A program made the position numbers and the translations under genes. Below, one piece after another: positions 26,305-34,553 of a stretch of 64,000 nucleotides of DNA. Position 1 is the stretch's first letter, and each line of letters starts with the position of its first letter. A model generated the notes under the pieces. The model was not told where the DNA came from. It made no database searches and worked only from the letters and a program-made list of their open reading frames with translations. The stretch lies in contig OY282379.1 in NCBI GenBank assembly GCA_958295875.1, positions 2,046,001 to 2,110,000 of the forward strand, given 5' to 3'. The DNA is from an uncultured Pseudomonadales bacterium. Lineage in GTDB: Bacteria; Pseudomonadota; Gammaproteobacteria; Pseudomonadales; Azotimanducaceae.

Positions 26305-27390
26305 ATGAACGCTCGGCTTGGTCGAAGGGCCCGCGCCCTCATGCTGGGCGTCGTGGCCATGTTGTTGGCTGCGCCCCACGCCCCCACCGCCCAGGCTGCC
26401 GAGGTGGTCGGCCCCAAGCTCCGTTGGGATGTTTCGCTGTGGGGCAAGCCCCGCGCCGGCACGGCCATCGCGGAGCTGTTGGCGGCAGCGGCGCAAGCCA
26501 AGACCGGTGGCAACTGGCGCATCGTGCTGCACTACGGAGAGGCCATCTCCAAGGCGCGGGAGAACCTCGATGGCATCGCCATCGGCGCGTTCGAGGCGGC
26601 GCTCATCTGCAACTTCTACCATCCGCGCAAGAACCCGGCGCTGATGGTGCTGACGATGCCGTTCCTGCCGATGCGCAACGCCGCGGACAGCTTGCGCGTG
26701 CGCGAAGCGGTGCTCGCCCATGCCGCGGTGCGCGAGGAGCTCAAGCGCTGGAACGCCATGCCGTATGCGTCCGCGATGATGCCGCAGTACGAGATCCTGG
26801 GCCGCGGGGCACCGCCGACGCGGCTTGAGGATTGGCGCGGGCTGTCCGTGCGCGCCGGCGGCGGCCTCGGCCAAGCCATGCGGCGCGTGGGCGCCACGCC
26901 CACCAGCTCGGCGGCGACGGAGGTTTACACCGGCGTGCAGCAAGGCACCATGGATGCGGCGGCGTTCCCGTTCACTTATTCCCACATCTCCTACCGCATC
27001 CATGAGGTGTCGGATTGGTTCACGGGCAACCTGTCGCCCGGCACGTCCGAGTGCCCACTGGTGTTCAACATCGATGCCTACGAGGCCCTGCCGCCGCAGT
27101 ACAAGGGCCTCTTGCAGGACATCCGGGCCGGCTTGCTCCAAGGCCAGATGCAAGCCTATGTGGACGTGGACAAGGAGAACTTGCCGATGCTGAAGCGCAC
27201 GCTCGTCGAGGTGCGCTACTCGGATGAGGAGTTGGCGCGCTTTCGCGCGCTGGCTGGGCAGCCCGTCATCGATGCGTGGATTGAGGACAACCAGCACCGC
27301 TTTGATGCACGCGGCCTGGTCGAAACGATCTATGCCGCGGTGGGCGAGACATATCCGCCGGCCGCGGCCGGCGCGGCGGCAGGCCAATGA
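26305..27390 (+). CDS. dctP: TRAP transporter solute-binding protein DctP
   Basis: 361 residues from ATG 26305. A signal peptide ends at about residue 31 (APTAQA, then AEVVGP). The mature protein has the DctP pattern: GNWRIVLHYGEAIS, LRVRAGGGLGQAMRRVGATPTS near residue 180 read by position, and SSAATEVYTGVQQGTMDAA, the conserved ligand-gating region. It is the periplasmic binding protein for an organic acid or similar anion. First gene of dctPQM, with a 4-base overlap to the next gene. Confidence 0.88.
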   Translation: MNARLGRRARALMLGVVAMLLAAPHAPTAQAAEVVGPKLRWDVSLWGKPRAGTAIAELLAAAAQAKTGGNWRIVLHYGEAISKARENLDGIAIGAFEAALICNFYHPRKNPALMVLTMPFLPMRNAADSLRVREAVLAHAAVREELKRWNAMPYASAMMPQYEILGRGAPPTRLEDWRGLSVRAGGGLGQAMRRVGATPTSSAATEVYTGVQQGTMDAAAFPFTYSHISYRIHEVSDWFTGNLSPGTSECPLVFNIDAYEALPPQYKGLLQDIRAGLLQGQMQAYVDVDKENLPMLKRTLVEVRYSDEELARFRALAGQPVIDAWIEDNQHRFDARGLVETIYAAVGETYPPAAAGAAAGQ

Positions 27391-28013
27391 ACTCCCACGA
27401 CGACATCCGCGACGCACTGGGCCGGGGCATCCAGCGGGCGGACTTGGCGTTGGCGGCGGTGGAGAACGGCCTCAACCTGTGCGCGGGCGTTTTGATCTTC
27501 GCGCTCATGCTCTTGGGCGTGGTGCAGATCGTCCTGCGCGCCGTCTTCCAAGCGCCGATCTTCGGCTACATCGACATCGTGGAAACGTCCATGGTGGGCT
27601 TCGCCGTGCTCTCCATCGCCTTCGTGCAGCGCATGGGCGGGCATGTGCGCATGGAGCTCCTAGTGGGGCGCTTGGCGGGGCGCTGGCGCTGGTGCATGGA
27701 GGCGTTTGGCACCGCCTTGGCAGCGTTCATCGTCTGCGTGCTGATTCCATACTCCTATCAGCACTTCCAACGCGCCTTCGCGTTCGGTGACAGCACCATC
27801 GACATCGAACTCGCCACCTGGCCGGCGAAACTGGTGGTGCCGGCGGCGTTGGCCGTGCTGCTGGCGCGGCTCATCGTGCAGCTTGCGGCCTATCTGCGCC
27901 TTGCGGTGAATCCGGCGCTCACGGCGGTGGCGGCGCCGTCGGCGCGGGATGCAGCGGCGCAGGCGGCGGAGGAAATCCAACTCGCCGAACAACACACGCC
28001 CCCGCCAGCGTGA
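27387..28013 (+). CDS. dctQ: TRAP transporter small permease DctQ
   Basis: 208 residues with four predicted membrane helices (about 28-50, 62-82, 98-120, 140-165) in the DctQ arrangement, including FIFGYIDIVETSM-type loop and QRMGGHVRMELL. The small subunit pairs with DctM. ATG overlaps the dctP stop by 4 bases. The C-terminal tail is unusually Ala/Glu-rich. Confidence 0.85.
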   Translation: MNSHDDIRDALGRGIQRADLALAAVENGLNLCAGVLIFALMLLGVVQIVLRAVFQAPIFGYIDIVETSMVGFAVLSIAFVQRMGGHVRMELLVGRLAGRWRWCMEAFGTALAAFIVCVLIPYSYQHFQRAFAFGDSTIDIELATWPAKLVVPAALAVLLARLIVQLAAYLRLAVNPALTAVAAPSARDAAAQAAEEIQLAEQHTPPPA

Positions 28014-29371
28014 TGTTCGGCGTCGACGACACCTGGATCGGCATCGGCGGCATCCTGCTGCTGGTCGCCTTGGTGGTGGCGGGCGTGCGCGTCTATGTGG
28101 CGGCGGCCCTCACCGGCTTCTTGGGGCTGCTGGTCATCAAGGGGTGGGATGTGGCGGGCGCCATCGCCGGCACCATCCCACATTCCAAGACGGTGACGTA
28201 TCCGCTCTCCGTGCTGCCGCTCTTCATCCTCATCGGCTTCCTCGCCTTCCATGCCGGGTTGACGGCGCGGCTCTTCGAGGCGGCGCGGCGTTGGGTGGGC
28301 TGGGCGCCTGGCGGCTTGGCGGTGGCGACGGTGTTCGCCAGCGCGGGGTTCGCGGCAGTCTCCGGCGCCTCAACGGCCACCGCCGCGGTGTTCTCCCGCG
28401 TCGCCATTCCCGACATGTTGAGGAACGGCTATGGCAAGCGGCTCACGGCTGGCGTCATCGCCGCCGGCGGCACGCTGGCCTCCCTCATTCCGCCGTCGGC
28501 CATTCTGGTGATCTACGCCATCATCGTTGAGGAATCCGTCGGCAAGCTGTTGTTGGCCGGCCTCGTTCCCGGCTTGGTGTCCGTGCTGATCTACACGGCG
28601 CTCATCGTCGGCCTGTGCGCGTGGAAGCCGGAGTTGGGGCGGCGCATCGGCGGCTTCACCTGGCGGGAGCGCTTTGCGAGCCTGCCGGGGGCAGTGCCCA
28701 TCGTGCTGGTGGTGGTCATCATCTTCGGCGCCCTCTATTCGGGCTTGGCGACGCCCACGGAGGCCGGCGCGTTGGGGGCGATGGTTGTCTTCGCCATGTA
28801 CGTCTGGCAGGCGTATCGCCGCCGTTCCATGCGCATGATGGCGGGGCGGCTGCGCGACGCGCTGATGGAAACGGCGCGCCTCACGGTGATGATCTTCACC
28901 TTGGTGTGGGGCGTCTTCCTGTTCGTGCGCTTTTTGGGCTTCGCCGGCTTGCCGGCCACGTTCGCGGATTGGGTGGTCACGCTGGATTTGCCCCCCATCG
29001 CCATCATGGTGTGCATCCTGCTGGCCTACGCCGTGCTCGGCATGTTCATGGATGCCATCGGCATGCTGGTGTTGACCTTGCCGGTGGTCTATCCGGCTGT
29101 GGTCGCGCTGGGTTATGACCCGATCTGGTTCGGCGTCATCGTGGTGAAGATGGCGGAAATCTGCCTCATCACGCCGCCCATTGGCCTCAACTGCTTCGTC
29201 GTTGCCGGGGTGTCGCGGGAACTCAGTGATGAGGCCGGCGGCTCGCTCGCCATTCCGCTGCAGGACGTGTTTCGGGGCATCGGCCCGTTCTTCGTCGCCG
29301 ATGTGCTGACCGTGGCGGTGCTGCTCGCGTTTCCGGCCATCGTGATGTGGTTGCCGCGCACCATGGGGTGA
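28010..29371 (+). CDS. dctM: TRAP transporter large permease DctM
   Basis: 453 residues, about 12 predicted membrane helices. Family signatures include VFASAGFAAVSGASTATAA, IPDMLRNGYGKRL, GTLASLIPPSA and LITPPIGLNCFVVAGV near the end. It carries the sodium-coupled transport path. GTG 28010 overlaps the dctQ stop; ATG 28013 one codon later is equally possible. Confidence 0.9.
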   Translation: MMFGVDDTWIGIGGILLLVALVVAGVRVYVAAALTGFLGLLVIKGWDVAGAIAGTIPHSKTVTYPLSVLPLFILIGFLAFHAGLTARLFEAARRWVGWAPGGLAVATVFASAGFAAVSGASTATAAVFSRVAIPDMLRNGYGKRLTAGVIAAGGTLASLIPPSAILVIYAIIVEESVGKLLLAGLVPGLVSVLIYTALIVGLCAWKPELGRRIGGFTWRERFASLPGAVPIVLVVVIIFGALYSGLATPTEAGALGAMVVFAMYVWQAYRRRSMRMMAGRLRDALMETARLTVMIFTLVWGVFLFVRFLGFAGLPATFADWVVTLDLPPIAIMVCILLAYAVLGMFMDAIGMLVLTLPVVYPAVVALGYDPIWFGVIVVKMAEICLITPPIGLNCFVVAGVSRELSDEAGGSLAIPLQDVFRGIGPFFVADVLTVAVLLAFPAIVMWLPRTMG

Positions 29372-29445
29372 TTCCCCAAACAGTGTGGGCGTGGCCGATC
29401 TGGGCTGAAGGGGCTGGCGGCGGGCGGCGCGGCGTCTCGCTCAGG

Positions 29446-30189
29446 TCACGCCGTGTCCACCGTGTTCTCGAACGTGAACCCGCCTTGCGTCATCACCAAG
29501 CGATGGCGCTCGCCGGCGGCGTTCGCGTCGCAATCGACGTAGCCGGCGTCGCCCTCCCACATCGCCACTCGCGTGCCGTCGGCGCGTTGGGCGATATGCG
29601 TCTCATAAACCCGCGCCGGGATGGCGCTGAAGTGCGCGAGGGCCGCCTCCACCGTGTCGTGCGCGGCGAGTTGGTGCAGCGTCACCCAGGTGGGAGGCAC
29701 AAGGTCGATGTCGCCGGCGGCGTGGCGCTCCAGGGCCGCCGCCGGGGTGATCCACTGATGGTCTTCAATCTCCCCGCCATCGATGGACACGTCATGGTCT
29801 GCGGCGCGCGCCGCGAAGAACCAAGTGGCAAAGCGCTTGGGGGTATCTGGCGGCGGCGTCCAATGGGCGAACCACACGAAATCGTCCGGGGCGGCGGCGA
29901 TGCCCGCTTCCTCGTGGGTTTCCCGCGCCGCGGCATTGCGCGCCGCGGCCTCTGGCGTCGCGCCGTCGGCGCCGTCCTCGGCATCGATGCGTCCGCCTGG
30001 GAACACCCACATGCCGCCGAAGGCGATGCGCGAGTTCTTGCGCAGCATCAGCACTTCCGGCGTCGCCGCGTCGCGCAGGAGCACGACTGTGGCTGCCGGC
30101 GTCGCCGGCTGCTGAGCGGCGTCTCCTGGGCGGGTCACGCCGCCGTAGCCATCATTGCGGTGGCGTGGCGGCTCGCTCTGGGCAGCCAT
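29446..30189 (-). CDS. Nudix hydrolase (NUDT19-like)
   Basis: 247 residues from ATG 30189, with AAGGGG 8 bases upstream; GTG 30198 is in frame. The Nudix box is split by a short insertion, as in the NUDT19/NUDT7 group: GGRIDAEDG near residue 67, then RETHEEAGI near 90. These hydrolyse nucleoside diphosphate derivatives, often CoA or acyl-CoA, which would fit the acyl-CoA enzymes nearby. Convergent with dctM. Substrate inferred from the box only. Confidence 0.75.
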   Translation of the reverse strand: MAAQSEPPRHRNDGYGGVTRPGDAAQQPATPAATVVLLRDAATPEVLMLRKNSRIAFGGMWVFPGGRIDAEDGADGATPEAAARNAAARETHEEAGIAAAPDDFVWFAHWTPPPDTPKRFATWFFAARAADHDVSIDGGEIEDHQWITPAAALERHAAGDIDLVPPTWVTLHQLAAHDTVEAALAHFSAIPARVYETHIAQRADGTRVAMWEGDAGYVDCDANAAGERHRLVMTQGGFTFENTVDTA

Positions 30190-30280
30190 GGGCGTCACCC
30201 CTTCATCCGATTAGATTGCGGCTAGCATATCGCGCCGCCGTTGCCCCTTGCCAGCGCGGGTGTTGCTGGCGGAGCGTCTG

Positions 30281-31117
30281 CTACTCCGCCGAGGCGGGTT
30301 TGCGCGCCCGCAGCGAAAACGTCTGCGGCAACAGGTTCTGGGGGTCGGGAAAGCGCCACCAGCCGTCCGCGCCTTGGCGCATCCCTGGGAACGCTTGGTA
30401 GCAGTTCACCGGAAACTCGTGGAGGAACTCCAGCACGAGTCCCGCGTCCTGCACAGCGGCGATCACTTCGGCCACGCTGTGGCACCACTCGTAGGATTCG
30501 GCCGCGATGGGTTGGCTGCCGGCATAGGACGGCTCGCCGCCCTCGAAGCGGATGCCTTCGACATTCGGAAAATAGGGATAGGTGACGCGCAGGTCCTTGA
30601 TGCCTGGCTCGCCTTCAGCACTTCCTTGGGGTTCGAACACCATCAACAGCGGGTGCGAGTCGAACAGGTAGAACATGCCGCCCGGCTTGACGAACCGGGC
30701 GATGACGTTTGCCCAAGCCGTCAAGTCCGGCAGCCAGCAGAGCACTCCCATCGCCGTGTAGACGACATCAAACTGTTCGTCGAGCACCCCCGGCAGGTCG
30801 TAGACGTTGCACTCCACGAACCGCGTCGGCAACTCCAGTTCGCCGCTCAAGGCCCGCGCCAGCGCGATGGCTTCGCTGGAGAAGTCCACGCCGACGGCCT
30901 CGGCGCCAAGCCGCGTCCAAGACATCGTGTCCATGCCGAAGTGACACTGCATGTGCAGGAGGGACTTGCCGGCCACGTCGCCCACTTCGCGGCGCTCGAT
31001 GTCGTGCAAAGTGATGCGCCCAGCCTTGAAGCTGGGGACATCGTAGAACGTCGAAGCGGCATGCACCGGCGTGCGCTCGTTCCAATTGCGGCGATTGGCT
31101 TCAAGCCTTGAATCCAT
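30281..31117 (-). CDS. class I SAM-dependent methyltransferase
   Basis: 278 residues. The SAM-binding motif is LLHMQCHFGMDTM near residue 54, followed by GVDFSSEAI, CNVYDLPG and VVYTAMGVLCWLPDL. Such a motif with C in place of G is common in a subgroup of class I methyltransferases. Substrate unknown. It is followed 85 bases upstream by a second, unrelated-looking methyltransferase on the same strand. Confidence 0.75.
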   Translation of the reverse strand: MDSRLEANRRNWNERTPVHAASTFYDVPSFKAGRITLHDIERREVGDVAGKSLLHMQCHFGMDTMSWTRLGAEAVGVDFSSEAIALARALSGELELPTRFVECNVYDLPGVLDEQFDVVYTAMGVLCWLPDLTAWANVIARFVKPGGMFYLFDSHPLLMVFEPQGSAEGEPGIKDLRVTYPYFPNVEGIRFEGGEPSYAGSQPIAAESYEWCHSVAEVIAAVQDAGLVLEFLHEFPVNCYQAFPGMRQGADGWWRFPDPQNLLPQTFSLRARKPASAE

Positions 31118-31202
31118 GTGTCCGAACTCCTCCCATCAAGCCGAGACGCCAACGCGCCGCGGCCGCCGCCGCCAGGTGCAGCGGGCCGTCTAAGTTGGCG
31201 CC

Positions 31203-31988
31203 TCAGCCCTTGTTGGCGCTCACCAGGAACTGCGGCAGCACGAACAGGTACTCGCCGGTGGCGACGCCGCGCTCCGCCGCATCGAGCAGAGCGTCCGCCT
31301 CGGCCACGGCCATGCGGCCACCCGCCGCAACGTAGCTTTTCATGTTGCGCAGCACCGGCAGTGCCCGCCCGTCCCGGTCGGCGAAGGCGAACACGCGGGC
31401 TTCGACGTCCCGGAAGCCGTGCCGCGCCAGCAGCCCCGCCGCCTTGCGGCCAATGTTGGGTTCCTTGAACGCCCCGGCGGCCGCGGTGAAGAAGCGTTCC
31501 ACCCCCGCCTTGCCCCACGGCTCCACCACGACGAAGCCCCAATCGCTGTCGATGATGTGGATGCGGCCGCCCGGCGCCAACACGCGCTTGATCTCCGCGA
31601 CCGTCGCATCCACATCCGGCACGTACTCGAGCACGTTCTTGCAGATGGCCCGGTCCACCGCACCGTCTGGGAGGGGGACCGCGGCGCCCTCGACATGATG
31701 GAAAGCCACGTTGGGGCGGCCGGCGGCGCGGCGGGTGGCGTCCGCCACGAAGCGCGCGTTGATGTCCACGCCATGCACTTGGCCGCTTGTGCCCACGATG
31801 TCCGCGATGGCGAGTGCCATGAAGCCGGGGCCGGAACCGAAGTCCAGCACGGAAAGCCCCGCTGCCAGCGCTGCCGGCTCCAATAGCGCCGCGTTGCCTT
31901 CGCGCCATTGGAACATTTGCTCGTAGCGCGCGATGCGGTCGTCCTCGATGTGTTTCCAGTGGTCTGTGTAGAACGTGTCGGTGGCCAT
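31203..31988 (-). CDS. class I SAM-dependent methyltransferase (UbiE/MenG-like)
   Basis: 261 residues. Motif I is VLDFGSGPGFMALAIAD near residue 48, then GVDINARFV, HHVEGAAVPLPD and AICKNVLEYVPD, all as in the Methyltransf_11/25 group. Substrate unknown. Divergent from the DUF5989-SGNH genes across 179 bases. Confidence 0.75.
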   Translation of the reverse strand: MATDTFYTDHWKHIEDDRIARYEQMFQWREGNAALLEPAALAAGLSVLDFGSGPGFMALAIADIVGTSGQVHGVDINARFVADATRRAAGRPNVAFHHVEGAAVPLPDGAVDRAICKNVLEYVPDVDATVAEIKRVLAPGGRIHIIDSDWGFVVVEPWGKAGVERFFTAAAGAFKEPNIGRKAAGLLARHGFRDVEARVFAFADRDGRALPVLRNMKSYVAAGGRMAVAEADALLDAAERGVATGEYLFVLPQFLVSANKG

Positions 31989-32117
31989 GGCGCTCGCTTG
32001 CCGCTTAAGGGGTGAAGCGTGTCAGGGTACGCGAGGGCAGGGCAGGGGCGCCAACCATGCGGCGCCGGCGTCTTGGGCACCGGCTGTGCCGGCAGATAGA
32101 TCTTGGCGCCGCGGGAG

Positions 32118-32123
32118 TATCAT
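32118..32123 (+). promoter_or_regulatory. candidate -10 element for the DUF5989-SGNH genes
   Basis: TATCAT, five of six matches to the consensus, 45 bases before the GTG start of the small protein. No good -35 box is seen at 16-18 bases upstream. Confidence 0.25.
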
Positions 32124-32167
32124 GATGCAGCGGAAAGCACACGGTTGTTCGATGCGAGAAGAGGTCA

Positions 32168-32317
32168 GTGTCCTTTCTACATGAGCTGTGGGTCTTCATG
32201 CGGGTGCGCAAGAAGTACTGGCTGTTTCCAGTCGTGGTGATGATGCTCGTGCTGGGCGGGCTGATCGTGCTGGGCCAGAGCAGCGCGGTCGCGCCGATGA
32301 TCTACACCATCTTCTAG
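32168..32317 (+). CDS. DUF5989-type small membrane protein
   Basis: 49 residues from GTG 32168, preceded by GAAGAGG. The order is a short amphipathic start (SFLHELWVFMRVRKKYW), one membrane helix (about residues 19-36) and the conserved tail GQSSAVAPMIYTIF. This pattern (FLxELWxF...RKKxW...PxIYTxF) is that of DUF5989, a family usually encoded with SxtJ-type membrane proteins, carbamoyltransferases and SGNH hydrolases. Here only the SGNH gene follows, 15 bases later. Function unknown. Confidence 0.75.
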   Translation: MSFLHELWVFMRVRKKYWLFPVVVMMLVLGGLIVLGQSSAVAPMIYTIF

Positions 32318-32381
32318 CCCTTCCAGCCGTCCATGTCCCCCTCTTCTGCGGCTGGTCGGCTGGAACGCGCTGCTTCTCATT

Positions 32382-33599
32382 GTGGGCTTGGCCCTGATTG
32401 GAGCCGTCGGCGAGGCGTATTGGCGGCTGCAAGCGCCCTTCACGGAGCGCCACGTTCCCCCGCATTGGTCTCCAACTGCTGGGTGGCTGTATGCGCCCAA
32501 TGCGGAAACGCGCTATACGAACGGCCTTGACTACTGGGTCGAGTCGCGAACCAACAGCTTGGGCTTCGCGGACCGCGAACCCATCGGCATCGAGCGGGCC
32601 GCGGCAAGCTGCCACATCGCGGTAATCGGCGATTCCGTCGTGGAAGCGCTTCAGGTCCCCATCGCCGCCAAGCTTCAGGTTCGGCTGGAGGAGTTGGCCG
32701 CCCGGGACTTGGCTCATCTGGACGTCACGACCTCGGCGTTCGGCATCGCCGACACCGGGCAAGTCAACCAATTGGCGTACTACGACGAGTTCGCCCGGCA
32801 TCTCCGCCCCGCCTTGGTGGTGCTCGTCTTCGTCCCCAACGACTTCATAGACAATTCGCCAATCCTGTTTGGGATGCGCAGGGGAACGATCCGCAACGAC
32901 TCAGGAACGTGTCCGCGGCGCGGGGCGCGGATGGCGCCATCACGCTGCGGCCGCCCTACCCCGGGGCCGTCCCGATTGGCCGGGCTGCCTCCTCGCCACC
33001 GCCCCGCGCATGAGCGCGCCGCGAACTGGCTGACCCGTGTGTCCCTGTTCGCGAAATGGCTGGATGCGAAGGGCGCGTTGCCCTCTTTCCCGGACGACGC
33101 CGATGCTGAACGGATGGCTTGGATGGAGCTGCTGAGTCGGCGCTCCCCCCGCTACGCCGCGCTGTTCGATGGGTGGCGGCCAACGACGCGGCGGCACTTG
33201 GACGAGTTCCTCGCGCCCATGCAGAATCTGCCGGCGGTCTACGCGGACGCGGTGGACTTCACGGCTTTCGCGCTGGACCAGTTCAGGGAACGCACGGACC
33301 GCGACGGCGCCGCGTTGGCCATCCTTGCCACGCATTACTTTCGCACACGAGGCCACCCTAGATTCGAGCGCTTGGCCGCCCTTGCGGAGCCGCGCGGCAT
33401 TCCCATCATCGACCAGTACGGCCACATGCTCCAGCTGGGTGCCGAGCGGAGGGACGCGCGGTGGCCGCACGACAGCCATTGGAATGCCGCCGGCCATCAG
33501 TGGGCTGCGGAAGCCCTGCTCGAGTGGCTGAAGCGGAACCAAGGCGTCTGCGCCCGCGTCACAACCGGGCAGTTCACGCCCGGCGATGGCCACATCTGA
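32382..33599 (+). CDS. SGNH/GDSL-hydrolase family protein, probable frameshifts
   Basis: 405 residues from GTG 32382. GDS in VIGDSVVEALQ near residue 87, N in FVPNDFIDNSP near 152 and DSHWNAAGH near the end supply the serine, asparagine and Asp-His elements of SGNH hydrolases. An N-terminal membrane helix (residues 1-12) continues upstream in frame without a start; ATG 32333 lies in another frame, and loss of one C in its C-run would join them. Residues about 168-208 look random, while another frame (32885-33010) reads a family-like segment, implying two compensating shifts. The gene may be damaged or contain sequence errors. Likely envelope polysaccharide modification. Confidence 0.65.
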   Translation: MGLALIGAVGEAYWRLQAPFTERHVPPHWSPTAGWLYAPNAETRYTNGLDYWVESRTNSLGFADREPIGIERAAASCHIAVIGDSVVEALQVPIAAKLQVRLEELAARDLAHLDVTTSAFGIADTGQVNQLAYYDEFARHLRPALVVLVFVPNDFIDNSPILFGMRRGTIRNDSGTCPRRGARMAPSRCGRPTPGPSRLAGLPPRHRPAHERAANWLTRVSLFAKWLDAKGALPSFPDDADAERMAWMELLSRRSPRYAALFDGWRPTTRRHLDEFLAPMQNLPAVYADAVDFTAFALDQFRERTDRDGAALAILATHYFRTRGHPRFERLAALAEPRGIPIIDQYGHMLQLGAERRDARWPHDSHWNAAGHQWAAEALLEWLKRNQGVCARVTTGQFTPGDGHI

Positions 33600-33761
33600 A
33601 TGGCTGGGTTCCCGGTCGGCGCCGTGGACGAAGAGCAAAATCGATGACCGCGCCCAGCGCCGGCGACGCGGGCGCAGAAGGCAAAGGACGAAGAGCGGCA
33701 CGTCCGCCAGCCCGCTCCGCGCCGGCTTTCAATGGCTGTGGGCTAGGTGTATAACGCTGCA

Positions 33762-34553
33762 ATGAGAATGCGTCACGCCAAGGGCTGCCACATCAAGGCC
33801 AAGGTGCGCGCCTTGGTCGCCATTGCCGCGGCGCTCCTCGTGGCGCCGAGCGCTGTCGCGCAAGAGATCACCGCCTACGACCTTGTGGCCGGCGCGTTGG
33901 ACCTCACGCGTGGCGACACCTCCCACACCGAGATGACCATGCAGGTGAAGCGTCCAGACTGGGAGCGCTCCACCTCCATCGTCGCTTGGAGCCGCGGCCG
34001 CGAAGACACCCTGATGCGCTTCACCGCGCCGGCGAAGGATGCCGGCAACGCCCTCTTGAAGCAGGGCGACAACATGTGGACGTACACGCCCAAGCTGAAC
34101 CGCACCATCCGCCTGCCCTACAGCATGCGCTCGCAGAGTTGGGCCGGTTCAGATTTCTCCTACAACGACCTGTCGCGCAGCGACAACCTGCTGAAGTACT
34201 ACCAGCTAGAGATCGTGGAGCAGCGCGAGGAAGAAGGCCGCATGATCTACACCATCGATGCGGTGCCGCGCGACGACGCGCCGGTGGTGTGGGGAAAGGA
34301 AGTGTGGGTGCTGCGCGATGACTATGTGATGCTGGAGCAGCGCTTCTACGATCAGGAGATGACGCTCTTGAAGCGCATGACCACCATGGACATCCGCGAG
34401 GTCGGCGGGCGCATGGTGGCGACGCGCATGCGCATGCAGAAGCTCGACGAACCGGACCATTGGACGGAAGTCATTATCGAATCGGCGCAGTTCGACATTG
34501 AGTTGCCAGACCGAATGTTCACAGTCTTCGAGCTCAAAGCCGGCGCGAGTTGA
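33762..34553 (+). CDS. LolA-like periplasmic outer-membrane lipoprotein-sorting protein
   Basis: 263 residues from ATG 33762. Signal peptide ends at about residue 33 (AVA, then QEITAYD). The mature part has the LolA_like beta-fold pattern: HTEMTMQVKRPDWERS, MRFTAPAKDAGNALLKQGDNMW, TYTPKLNRTIRLP and EVWVLRDDYVMLEQRFYD. Family members have a hydrophobic cavity that carries lipid-modified substrates across the periplasm. It opens a six-gene operon; its stop overlaps the next start (TGATG). A TATAAC at 33750-33755 could be the -10 box. Confidence 0.8.
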   Translation: MRMRHAKGCHIKAKVRALVAIAAALLVAPSAVAQEITAYDLVAGALDLTRGDTSHTEMTMQVKRPDWERSTSIVAWSRGREDTLMRFTAPAKDAGNALLKQGDNMWTYTPKLNRTIRLPYSMRSQSWAGSDFSYNDLSRSDNLLKYYQLEIVEQREEEGRMIYTIDAVPRDDAPVVWGKEVWVLRDDYVMLEQRFYDQEMTLLKRMTTMDIREVGGRMVATRMRMQKLDEPDHWTEVIIESAQFDIELPDRMFTVFELKAGAS

